Assembly: GCA_963691655.1 (NCBI GenBank)
Contig: OY829326.1
Coordinates: 116,533,388-116,597,387, forward strand
Origin: Toxonevra muliebris
Lineage: Eukaryota > Arthropoda > Insecta > Diptera > Pallopteridae
Direction of reading: 5' to 3'
Length of the DNA stretch: 64,000 bases
The position numbers were made by a program, and so were the translations under genes. Each line of letters starts with the position of its first letter. Position 1 is the stretch's first letter. Below the pieces are notes generated by a model. That model saw only the letters and a program-made list of their open reading frames with translations. It ran no database searches and was not told where the DNA came from. Shown here piece after piece: positions 31,993 to 43,200 of the stretch.

Positions 31993-32122
31993 GGTGATTC
32001 AGACGATAGTTTTAATAATACTTTGAACTTCGATGCAGGGTTGATCTCTTCACTTGGTTTTACTTTTACCAAGATGCTTTTGAAAATATTCGAATTTAGT
32101 TGCAATTGGTTCGAGTCGTAAA

Positions 32123-32165
32123 TGGCTGTTCACACAGGCGCAAGCATGATTGCCTGTCTGAAAGG
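32123..32165 (+). repeat. One-ended fragment of the 168-bp MITE
   Basis: atggctgttcacacaggcgc…gtctgaaa matches the left TIR of 4587-4754. The other end is not found nearby. Confidence 0.65.
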
Positions 32166-34615
32166 CAATCTAACACATTAAATGAAGGGCTTACGGTCAA
32201 TTCAAATTGTTACAGGGGAGCAAAAAAACGTTCTCATTTCCCTATTTTTTATATTTTTTTTTTTGGACAAATTTTTTAAGTTTATTTTTATGATATATGT
32301 AACGCGTTAAATGCTCATGTTAAAAACATAACAATAGCAAATAGAATAAATGCTGAAAGTTTTGGCGATGATAAGTGCAGGGATACCCGGCGGGCAAAAC
32401 GTGATATGTGTATTTGAATTTTATGCTCTGAATGAGTTTTCTAATGGGTTTTTCCTGATAATTCAACAAATTATAATGAAAACAACAACATAATAGTATA
32501 TTTTACAGTTGTTTCTTATAAATGAAATGAAAAATTACTTTACATGGTTAAAGTTTTCAGAATTTGTTCTGACCTCATTTACAGCTAATTCAGCGCTATT
32601 TAAATATTAAATTATGCACAGAAATGCTCTACTTTTACATAGGCATACATAAACATCACGTTTTGACCACAAGTTAGACCCGCACTTACCGAAATGCGAT
32701 TTTCGAATAATTATTTTAAAAAAAAGTAATCAATATTTTTAAAATCTGAAAGCGACAAAATGTCATTGTGATTTTAGAGTACCAAAACCCAAAAAAAAAA
32801 AAAAAAATTGAGAAAAAGTGGTGGATATCACTTTTAACCGCAAGCTCTTCAAATAAAGGTATGCGATTTCGTAGTAGCGTTTTCGGTGCTCCAAATTCTC
32901 AAACTTCGAAATCGATAAAAAAAAAGAATAGGTATTCTTGAAAAAAGGTCTACGATAGTGACGCTTCTATGTGCGGATATTCATATAACTTAATATGTGT
33001 ATATAAAGTTTATAATATTAAAAATATTTTATTATTTTAAAATAACGAAATTTGCCAAACGAACTAATCTACACAGAGGAATATGCAAACACAAGCGTTT
33101 TCGTCGCTGTCACTCTGTGAAAACGCACCCCATTAAAATATGCATTGCTTCTCAGTAGGAAAAATCGAAAAAAATGTTTCAGATAAATCCTACGTATTTT
33201 TAGCGTAAAACTCGAATGCTTCAATTCAACCCATAAACTTATGTGTCTATAGGTACTTTATAGAAGCACAACAGCAGAACAATATCGAAGCATCTTTAGT
33301 TCAGCGGCCATAATGGCGGCATACAAAGAATCTGAAAATGGAAAAAACGTAAAAAACATGGTGAAATCATTTAGAAGGTGATGGCAAGATTACAACAATT
33401 TCACCATGGCAAAAACAACACATCTTTGTTGTTGCCTCGGATACATAAAATGTCAAAATCAGCAGCGAACGCAGCAGTACAGCAGAGTAATAACAACACG
33501 TCTTTGTTGTTGCGGCCATAATTGCGGCATACACAAAATGTCAAAAACAGCTGAAAAAAGCAAAATACATTACAAGGAAAATTGTAAGTAGTAAATTGTG
33601 AACGAAAAATCTAGCTTTTTAGAAATTATTCGTATATTTCAAATATTTAGTTTGTATTGATGGCTAGTTAACATGTGTATCTCCGTGATTAATCTTTATG
33701 CTTTTATTTCTGCACCTGTATCGCCGCCCACACAGGTAGAGCTATTGGTGTAACGGCTGCAGAATTGTTCCGATTTACGCATACGAACAATGATTTGGCA
33801 AGGAACTTATGCATTCTCAAGGAATTCATAAATTTCATAAAACGTTAAGAATCATCACTAATAACATTTTAAAGTTATATGTTTATATTTCTTTTCTAAA
33901 ACATTGTCTAACTGTTTTAAACACGTGTATTACTAGCTTTATTATAAGAATCTGTAAAATGTAAATCGTTGGATATAAAAGTGAAAAAGAAAACTATCAC
34001 GTCCGATGGCAAAAAATGATCACCGCATACGCGGAAATTCGGCTTGAACACAATCCCACAAATTTCAGTCCACCGCTGTCGTCTCCTTTCATCTTGCGGA
34101 ACAGAAATATTTGATCAACGACTATTTACTTTGCCGCAAATTTCACACTTTCCCATTCTGATATTTTTTAAATCAATAAAACTTATTTTATAAATATTAA
34201 TTATCAACAAAAATCACTTTGTTTAGAACAAAACTTTGCAAAACACTTCTTACACTTTTAAACGCGAAAAAAATAAACAAACAATCAAACGTAAACAATG
34301 ATTTTGATATTCATTATATTCACCAAAAAGGAAGAAGAGGAATGAGTTGCTGGTAACTCCACCTTATATAAATTCACCTTGGTAAAAAAGACAATCAAAA
34401 ATAAAAAATTATTTTGACAGCCTATGGTTGACCACAATGAAAGAAGAAGAAGGAATTAATGGTAAGGACAGGTGAAACCCTGGTATAAATACACAATGCA
34501 AAAAATGCTGCGGAATAACAATGAAACAACGAAGATGAAGAACAAAAATCAACCCTGCTAGTTTCGTTAACCCCCTGTCTTCTCATTTCACTCGTTTGTA
34601 TGAGCACTATTAAAC
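32166..34615. other. Spacer upstream of the ND-MNLL locus, no gene recognised
   Basis: AT-rich; holds degenerate tandem copies of 'acaacac[a/g]tctttgttgttgc' followed by 'ggcatac' or 'gatacat', then 'aaaatgtcaaaa' (33280-33560, about three units of 100 bp). No splice-consistent coding segment was found. Confidence 0.4.
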
Positions 34616-34623
34616 GCTGTGCG

Positions 34624-34915
34624 CAGTGTGGCTATTTTTTATTTTTCAAAATCCGTTAAAATGAAGAATAAAACGCGAATTTTCTTAAAAAAACGTTTAA
34701 TTTTTTTCTTGTAAAAGTGCGGAAAACTCAATACATTGAATCTTTTTCATTAATACAGGCACACTTTTGATACTTCTAGTCAATGAAAATTTCTTAGATT
34801 TTTCGAAGATATTTTAAATTGAAAAAAAGAGCTAAGCGCTAAATCACTTTTTCCCACATTTTAGTTTTCAAAAATCACTAAAATCAGCGGGAAAAGTGTT
34901 GAGCTGGCCACACTG
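34624..34915. mobile_element. hAT-like MITE (292 bp), 8-bp TSD
   Basis: Ends CAGTGTGGC and (complement) CAGTGTGGCCAGC. The flanks GCTGTGCG (34616-34623) and GCTGTGAG (34916-34923) match in 7 of 8 positions, and CAGTG ends plus an 8-bp TSD are hAT hallmarks. The body is AT-rich with an 'actaaaat' motif near both ends. No transposase. Confidence 0.8.
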
Positions 34916-35124
34916 GCTGTGAGTCGAAAAAATCATCGTGATAATCTTACTTCTTGCAACGCTGCAAATGCAAAAGAATAAGGAAAAACAAAACAAAGAA
35001 GAAATCGTTCAATAGTTAAATTGCTCCGAAATTGCTAAAAAAAAAAGAGCAAAAATTGAATTTTTAACTGCAAAAGTTTTATAAAAACGGCTTCAAAATT
35101 GGCAAAATAAGGAAAAGTAAAAAA

Positions 35125-36027
35125 ATGAGCTACAACGATAAAAACGATGGCATCACAAAAGACGAATGGATGATTAGACTTGAGCAATATCCATACAAGC
35201 AGGCAGACATGAATCGTCTTATTATGAACTACTTGGTAACAGGTAAATGGTAGTGAAAATTTACATATTTATTATGTTATTCTAATTGTTTAATTTTGGT
35301 TTGTAACAATTTTAGAGGGTTTCAAAGAGGCTGCTGAGAAATTCCAAATGGAAGCAGGCCTGGAGCCAAGCGTTGAATTGAGTTCGCTGGATGATCGAAT
35401 ATTAATACGTGAAGCAGTTCAAAATGGCCGCATTCAAGAAGCGATTCATTTAGTAAATCAACTACATCCAGAATTGCTGGACAATGATCGTTATTTGTTT
35501 TTCCATTTGCAACAATTGCAATTAATCGAACTGATCCGGTAAGTGCGGCAGAAGAAAACAAAATTCAACCTTATACTTTCAGCCTACATTCGAATTGTTT
35601 TATTCTCGTGTATATTAATTTTAGTGCTGGGAAAATTGAGGAAGCTTTAACGTTTGCACAGAATAAGCTCTCGGAAGCAGACGAACACATTCCAGAAGCA
35701 TTAATGGAACTGGAACGCATTTTGGCACTATTGGCTTTTGAGAAGCCACAAAATAGCCCATTCGCCGACTTACTAGAACAGTCGCATAGGCAAAAAGTAT
35801 GTAAATACGATGTGAAAGATTTTCCTTAACTTGCTCATTGTGAAACTTTTCAGATTGCCAGTGAGCTGAATGCTGCCATTCTTAAATGCGAACATAGCGC
35901 TGATTCTACACCAAAGGTTATGTTCTTGTTGAAACTTATTTTGTGGGCACAGTCGAAGCTCGACAGTCGTGATATCAACTATCCGAAAATGAAGGATTTG
36001 GAAACGGCTCTCATCGAGCCCAAATAA
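35125..36027 (+). CDS. GID8: GID8 (CTLH E3 ligase subunit), 4 exons, 228 aa
   Basis: Core scaffold subunit of the GID/CTLH ubiquitin ligase; in Drosophila this complex clears maternal RNA-binding proteins at the maternal-zygotic transition. Exons are 35125-35242, 35316-35538, 35625-35796 and 35854-36027; phases 1, 2, 0 join cleanly to 228 aa, the same length as human GID8. Domains in order: LisH (about 25-57, [20 protein letters not shown]), CTLH (about 63-120, [38 protein letters not shown]), and a CRA-type C-terminus ([17 protein letters not shown] … [10 protein letters not shown]). It converges with Nup35. Start: first ATG in a poly(A) context before [15 protein letters not shown], matching the family N-terminus. 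Confidence 0.95.
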
Positions 36028-36366
36028 TTTAATTTATACGTTTATTTAAAGTAGGCAAGTGTCTGCACATACGTTTATGAATTAGCAAACATTTAAATAA
36101 TATAACAAAAAAAAAAAAAATCATTGAATTTCAAACTAATGCAAACAATTAAAATAGAATAAAGCATATGTGTAACGATACGAAATATATTCAAATACAT
36201 CATCTAAAAAAATATATAATAAATTCTTTTTACTTTAGTTTCCTGGATAATTTTATTGACATGAATTTTTAATTATTGTATAAAAAATATGGTTGAAGCT
36301 ATTACAAATAAAATTACATTTCTCGATTCAAAATCTGAATTGAATTGAGTGCGCAAAAAAAATAAA

Positions 36367-37521
36367 TTACCAACCAAAAAATAGATCCATTGCTTTATTC
36401 ATGATGCCGCTACTTTTTTGAGGAGCGTTGGGATTCGCCACTACAGCTGCTTCATTTTGAGCGCTTTTGTAGGCTGTTTGCGCCAGCGGGCGCACTTTGC
36501 ACGATGGTCTGAAAACGCACAAAAGAAAGGCAAATAATTAGCATCTACAAAAAGAGACGTGCAACTAATTCGGTAAACTCACGTAACATTCTCGCATAAA
36601 TTCTCTTTATCGACAATATTTTTATCCTTGCATTGTGTTACACCAATCATTATGTTGTTGCCCAAAATCTTTTCATTGTAATTCAAAGCTTTATCACATT
36701 CGAGACGCGATGAAAACTTGAGATGCACCCAATTGCCATTTTGTGATGGAAACACTTTATCGACTATTGTACCACATTGTGCAAAATGCTGCAATATAGT
36801 GGACGTTGCACTCGGCGGAAATCCAAATACTGTTATCCAAAATTCAGTATAACGTGGTGTTGGTGGGCTTTGCAGCATGTAAGATGCGTTTAAATTGGCA
36901 GTGGGAGTAGCGGTTACTGGAGAAACGGCAGCGCCGCTTCGTGATGCATTGAAAGAGCTATTATTCAAATATGAATCGTTGTATTGAAGAGATTGTTGCT
37001 GCTGAAAGCTATGATTCATTCCAAATGCATTGATATTTTGCTGTGCGGTCGAAATCGGTGTTCCGAAATTTGATTGCGGTTGTTGTTGGTGCATCGTAGA
37101 ACGTGTTGGAGTCTGCACTTGATTTCGTTCGCTGCGTAACGAATCGAAGAGACCTTGTGTGGGAGGACCTTGCATTGACGTGCTAGGATAGCTTCCACTA
37201 CTGGCACTAGAGGGTTGTCCCTGCTGTTGTTGTTGCTGTTGATAACCGCCGAACAATGTTTTCTGCCCTAAAACTGACCGATTGAAATCTTGCGGTGATG
37301 TCGCACCTGGCGATGTTGCTGCAATCGATATTATAATTACTTGGGTTTAAAGAAATAATTGATTTAAAACTCTTACCAAATGAAATATTTCTTTTATTCG
37401 GCGAAAGGGTGTTGTTCCGTGGTGTTGTTGGCGCTTGTTCCCCCATCAGAAATGAAGGTAAATACTGACTCGTATTAGTTGCTGGACTACCGCCAGGACT
37501 TCCCAATGTCATTGGTTCCAT
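36367..37521 (-). CDS. Nup35: Nucleoporin Nup35/Nup53, 3 exons, 340 aa
   Basis: Linker nucleoporin of the inner ring that binds Nup155/Nup93 and the membrane. Exons are 37377-37521, 36583-37318 and 36367-36508, total 340 aa; phases 1 and 2 join cleanly. The N-terminus MEPMTLGSPGGSPATN and YLPSFLMGEQAPTTP match the family. A glutamine tract (YQQQQQQQG) and a Ser/Asn/Gln-rich region follow. The MPPN (RRM-like) dimerisation domain covers about residues 210-290: EFWITVFGFPPSATSTILQH, then GNWVHLKFSSRLECDKAL and NNIMIGVTQCKDK. The C-terminus MNKAMDLFFGW is the amphipathic membrane-binding helix. Convergent with GID8, stops 339 bp apart. Confidence 0.95.
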
Positions 37522-38330
37522 TATTTTTTATTATATTTTCTTCTACGAATTCAAAGTTTTTTAAACTTAAAAAAAAAGCTGTCGCCAATCACCTCCCTTT
37601 TTGTTCTACAGTTCAGTGACAGCTGTCAACTTTAAAACATGAATTCAACGAAATGCTGAAAGTTATTGTGAATGGGAAACAATTTATTTAACCCTAGATT
37701 CTAATGTATAAACATTTTTTCATATTTTGTAACACAGTCCTTGTAAAAGTATTTTTTAAAAATTAATTTTGAAATGAAAAAAAATAACAAAGCGACAAAA
37801 AATTTATTTTTACTTAAATCATATTAAAATTACGGTATATACAACTTTTGTTGACGATTGATTGATTGTTATAAACATGTTAATCGATTCGACTAAGAAT
37901 TAGTATTTACGTATAAAAAAAATAGCATAAGTACCCTAGGGTTATCCCTTAAATATCTCTTAAAGTCGGGTTGTCGCAAAGAACAGAAACAAAAACTAAA
38001 TTGTGTATTAACGAACACAAGGCAGAAGTGAAACTTCTTGTGAACTAAACGAAACACATGCAAATTAAATTTTTCAATCGCTAAATTTTTTACTTCATTG
38101 TCTTGTGTTTTTTAATTTCATTTCCTTCAAATAGAGAAACATAAATTGAGATATTACTGTATTCGCAAAGGGTTAACGACAACCAACTCATGGCGTTACC
38201 GCAGTGCTGCCACTAATATTTAATATCTAAATGCAGACACTGTGAAAACCGCTAAAAGTTAAATTGCATTTAATTTTAAATTTACAATTAACTTAAATTA
38301 AATTTAAATGTATACTGTAAAATTGGCCCT
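37522..38330. other. Nup35 upstream region
   Basis: About 800 bp, AT-rich, with the presumed Nup35 promoter just upstream of 37521. No gene or matched repeat seen until the Harbinger-like fragment at 38331. Confidence 0.4.
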
Positions 38331-38593
38331 TAGTATTTTCCAGTAAAATACAACAGTGTATCTTCGGCAGCCCCATTTTATTTGAAGTAATGTAGGTTTT
38401 CTCTGTCAGCTAAAAAATTTGAGTGAAATGAGTTCATCCTCTCTTTTGCTCAGCGTTCATTTTTCAAAGCAACAAAAATTTCATTGTTTTGACAGCAAAA
38501 CATTGATCGTGTAACATCGCCCAAACAAAACGATGAAAAGAGAGTAAAAATAGAAAACATTGACAGCAAAATATTGACCATGTAACATCAGCC
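38331..38593. repeat. Harbinger-like family 1 copy F, rearranged
   Basis: 38331-38521 follows the right third of copy A to its end (…gtgtaacatcgccc). It then switches without a gap to 'aaacaaaacgatgaaaagag', the inverted left end of the element, ending gtgtaacatcagcc at 38593. The two termini are thus fused, with about 500 bp of interior lost. Confidence 0.75.
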
Positions 38594-38632
38594 TAATCGT
38601 ATTTCTTATTAGCTCTGAGCACTCAGAGTAAA

Positions 38633-39106
38633 CCATGACAGAAGTATTTCGAGGTAGATGCATTTTTTCAAAACGTAGCCATTTTGAATTTATGACAAGT
38701 AAGAGGAACATTTGAGAGATGCCTTTTTCGAAATGGGAACAAAAGAGAGAGTTAGTTGTAGATCATTAATACTACTTTTATTACTTAGTACTATATTATA
38801 AATCTTATTTATAATAAAAAAAGTATAAATAATGTTATTTAAATTTGTTTTCTTTATTATTAAATACCTTGAACATGTTAAGTGTTAAAAAATAATATAA
38901 AAAGCAGCAACTAATTCTACCTATGTACAAGCAATACTATGCAAATTATTTTCTTTTAAATTCTTACTTAAAAATTTCACTATGAAACTATGAAAATACA
39001 ACTCTGTTGCAAAAAGAAGAATAGTATCAAGACAAATGATTTCTCAATTGTCAAAGCTCCTCATACTTGTCAAAATACATTTACCTTCTTAATTCTTCTG
39101 CCATGG
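38633..39106 (+). mobile_element. CCATGG-ended MITE, copy 2 (474 bp)
   Basis: Ends CCATGACAGAAGTATTTCGA and (complement) CCATGGCAGAAGAATTAAGA, with a perfect AGTAAA TSD at 38627-38632 and 39107-39112. The body is the inverted counterpart of 11619-12035, sharing 'aataccttgaacatgttaag' and 'tactacttttattacttagt'. No coding capacity. Confidence 0.88.
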
Positions 39107-39284
39107 AGTAAACGTAAAATTGACTGATTGACAAATTGACTGAGCAGACAGAGCACGATTGAAAAAAATGTTTTGACAGAATACAATAATTAGAATAATT
39201 AGTTCTTCCATTTTGTACCAAAAAAAAATCAAAACGATTGAAAAAAACTGTTGAAAAAAAAGCTTAATTATAAATAGCTGTTAT

Positions 39285-39495
39285 GTGGCACTTCGTGCTC
39301 TATGCGTTTTAAAATTGAACCAAAGTTGTCAGAATATGCTCGGTGTGCTCATGCTCTACGCTACTCCGTGCTCTGAGTTAAAAAAGAAAAACGCCTAATT
39401 ACGTTTGCTCTAAGTGCTCAGAGTTAAAAAGAACCACTGTTACGTTTTTTGGCAATTCGTGCTCTGTTCAGAGCTTATAAAGAAAAACGCCTATT
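39285..39495. repeat. Degenerate tandem repeat with 'gtgctc' core
   Basis: Three diverged units of about 65-75 bp contain [a/g]gtgctc[ag]gagtt, aaaaagaaaaacgccta or close variants. Low similarity between units, no coding role visible. Confidence 0.5.
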
Positions 39496-40222
39496 AATTC
39501 AAAAGAACACATGAAACTGACCTATTGCAGAAATATAATTTGGCCATTCTGGGCTTAAAGTTATTAATGAAATAAATAAAATAAATAAAAATATAAATAC
39601 ATTTCATTGTGAATATACCTGAAAACAGTGCTATTAACTTTCAATAAAGCACAATTTATTATATTACTTAAACATATTGATTTTTAGGTCATGCTAATAA
39701 TATTCAATTTTCAAAAATAATCATATTTTTCGACCATTTATGCGAATGGCAAACATATGACAGGCTGAAACGAAGTAAAAAAATTGTATTGTAGCTGGCG
39801 AATGTGCATTAAATATGTTTTAGTCCAAAAACGAAACAAAAATTTGCACTCAGGGGGCTTTGTTCTCCTTCGCCATCTCTTATTTTTTATTCGTTTTTGC
39901 ACTCAAAAAATTTTAATGCATTTTCGTCAGCTGTGGGATTTTACTTCGTATATGATTTCAGCTTGTCATATAGACGAGAAAATATTTCCCTTTTTTGTGA
40001 ATTGGGCAAAGGGAAGAATTTTTTTGTAAAAATGCACCACTGATTGAAATTTTGCAGATTTCTCTTTTTCTGATCTTCGTTTTGTTTTAGATTTGTCAAC
40101 GTAGTTATTTACAGTTACAGTTTCCAGCCAAAATAGAGTGCTCCTTCCGGGGATGCACAAAAACATTTAATAGTATCGTATCGCAATATTGGCGTGTGGA
40201 AAGGCAGCGAATAAACATAACC

Positions 40223-43200
40223 ATGCCGAGTGTAAGCGGTGGAGGTTCCGTCAGGCGTACTGCTTCGAGACATGTTATGGTTGTCTGCATTCTATGCGTT
40301 CTTTGGTACATAATTTCATCCAGCAACAATGTCATTGGAAAAATGGTATTGAATGAATTCCCATATCCGATGACCGTCACTATGGTGCAATTGTGCAGTA
40401 TCACATTGTACAGTGGGCCATTTTTCAATTTGTGGCGCATTCGTAAGTACCAGGAGATACCGCGTGGATATTATTTTCGCCTGATTGTTCCCTTGGCATT
40501 AGGAAAATTTCTTGCCTCCGTAACGTCGCATATTTCAATATGGAAGGTGCCCGTTTCATATGCTCATACAGGTAAGCAAAGGGGTGTTTATGAAAACTTA
40601 ATAAAATATAAATAAAAATGCTAAATAATTAGAATTAAATTTCGTCTTGTGGCATTCTTTTAAGATTTTATGTAGAGCGCGCTTGACACGTTGCTATTGT
40701 TACAGTTGTGCTTTGACGTGTTTGCCATTTTAACCTGCAGGCATAAATTCTAATTTGGATGCTGTTTTGTTCCTAATTTAAGTATTTTTGTTTTCTTATT
40801 CATATCTGAAAACTTAGTTAATTATATTAGCTGCCTTTTATATTTAAGTTTGTCGTGTTAGAAATTATGATTTTCTTATCAATTCACTTTTCTTGAATAG
40901 ATGATAAGAAAAATGTCACTATGTTTAGTTAGTAGGCCTTTTAAGATTTCGACATAAGATATACATGGTGATTTCGTCCTGATGATTAACATAAATAGAG
41001 TGGATAGTGGGGGCGAAGGCGTATTTATTAACGAGCTATAGAGGATTAAAGAATTTTGCGTCTTTGCGATATTTTATTTATTTATCTCGATCTTCCCTAT
41101 TACCTTCTTTTGTCTGGATCATCAAGTCGGAACCCAGAGATGAAGGGCAGCCAGAGTTTTTGATTTCTTCGTTCCTTCAACAAGAATTCAATTCGTTCCT
41201 AATGGGTAGCGTACTAGACTTTTAGGTTACGGGTCCGATTTCCGTCTTTGGGCCGGTGGTTAAACTTCTTATATTCCTATCGATATGAAGTGGATGAAAA
41301 TTATAGGTAGGCAATGGCAAAGCCACCAAGTAAGATTATAATAATTCTTCATGCAGTCAAATGAAAAAATTATAAAATCATCAATTTGTGATGTATGCTA
41401 TCGTGTTCCAAATTATTTAAAACCAACTGTATAAATATAAAATTGAATTTTAATTTTTTAAATTCATAAATTTATGTATGTGTATCTATATAGAAAATTA
41501 TTGTGGCGGTATATAAACGCGTGAAGCGTATTTTCTGAGATTTTAGGTTAGATCAAATGGCTGGATTCATTTTAGTGCGGATATATTAAATATCGTAATA
41601 TTGCCTTTTTCAATGCTTCAATGCTCTCCAGGAAATATTCAAGAGTTTCATCATAAATGCGACAGCCAACATTTTGCGGAATGCACAGCTTGTATTAGAG
41701 CCAATCGCTCAGAGTCTTGGTAATAATGCCGTCATTGGTGTGAATTTCATTCTGAAGAGAGATTAAAGATAAAATAATTTAATTAAAAAATTTTTATAAT
41801 ATACCACGTTTTTAAAATGGACTAAAAAGTATAAAATAATTTCTCCTAACCCCATACAGATTCGCAACCACATATAGATTCCTTATCCCATACAGATTGT
41901 CTTGAAAATTTGTAACTTTGAATTTTAGTAGGACGAAAATACTTGTATGATTTAAAACAACAAACGTGGTTCGCATGCAATAGGAAATTGATGGATGAAT
42001 AGTTCACCTAAATGGCTAGCAATTTTATCTCTATCCATATGCGTCCCACGTTTTTCGTTTTAAATCATACAAGTATTTTCGTTCTACTAAAATTCACATT
42101 CAAATGGGATAAGGAATCTACTTGTGGTTGTGAATCTGTATGGGGTTAGGAGAAATTATTTTATACTTTTTATTCCATTTTAAAAACGTGGTATATTAAA
42201 AATATTTTTTAATTAAATTATTATTTTTTACTTTTTAGTCTTGTGTGTGTGAAATTTTGCAATCGATTTTAAGTAAAGACCAGAGGTGTAAAAGAATGCA
42301 TTCAATTTATTTGCAATACCTTGAAGTCATGGTTAATAACCGACAATTTGCACTAAATTGGAGTGACTTGAAGTCAATTGAGGTTTTGAAGTCACTTGAA
42401 CTCAATTGGAATTTGAAATTGTTGACACATTGAATCAAAACCAATTATCTAAGCAATGTCACAATGAATTTTTGGACTCGTGCAAGATCATTTTCCCCAG
42501 ATTGCGAATAGCCATATTCATTAAATGTAACAGAAATCAAATTATATCTTCTCACATAAATGGGTACTCAATAAATACTGTTTTTACATTGCACCTCGTT
42601 GTGATTCTACATTTTGAAACAGAAATGAAATAAAGGCATTTGCCAAATACATAGTAAGAAGAAGATTTGTTGTTATGGATGTAAAAATGTACAAGAATAA
42701 TTTATTTATATATTAAAATATAAAATATGAAAAGTTCTAATATTTTAGCTAAATATACTTATTTACATACATATATTTAGGTACAATGTTGAAAATAGTG
42801 ATAATATTTCTTCGCATTTTGATTTCATGAAATCAGTAGAAAAAGATTTAAAAGTACTTATATAAAATTCATAAAATCAAAACAAAACATTTCCATATTT
42901 GTATATAAAGAATATATAAATACTGTAAATGTTGAAAGTTATTTGCTAAAAGAAATGTTAAATATTTATTTCATCAAACACGTCAAACTCATCCATTCAA
43001 ACATTTTTGTCTGCTGGATGTGTTGACAACCCTCGCTGCTGTTTCTATGATTTTTTGTTTCGATTCCAGCAAGAGCAAATTGCGATCTCTTTACAATCTA
43101 TACTCTTTGTAAGCGGAACAAAACGAAAATAAAAGTTCGTTATTGATTGTTTTTGTTCTCTCTCTTATTTGTCTTTGAACTTGTGTATGTATACACATAT

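Noticed and set aside
31902..32105. 67-codon minus frame as a separate protein
   Set aside because: Its frame meets a stop immediately after the GTGAGT donor when spliced to exon 2. The overlapping frame starting at 31992 splices in phase to the 79-aa ORF and has a better start context.
40196..40222. Upstream ATG of SLC35E1 as the true start
   Set aside because: In frame, but adds nine residues (MERQRINIT) not expected in the family; the ATG at 40223 gives a typical start. The choice remains open.
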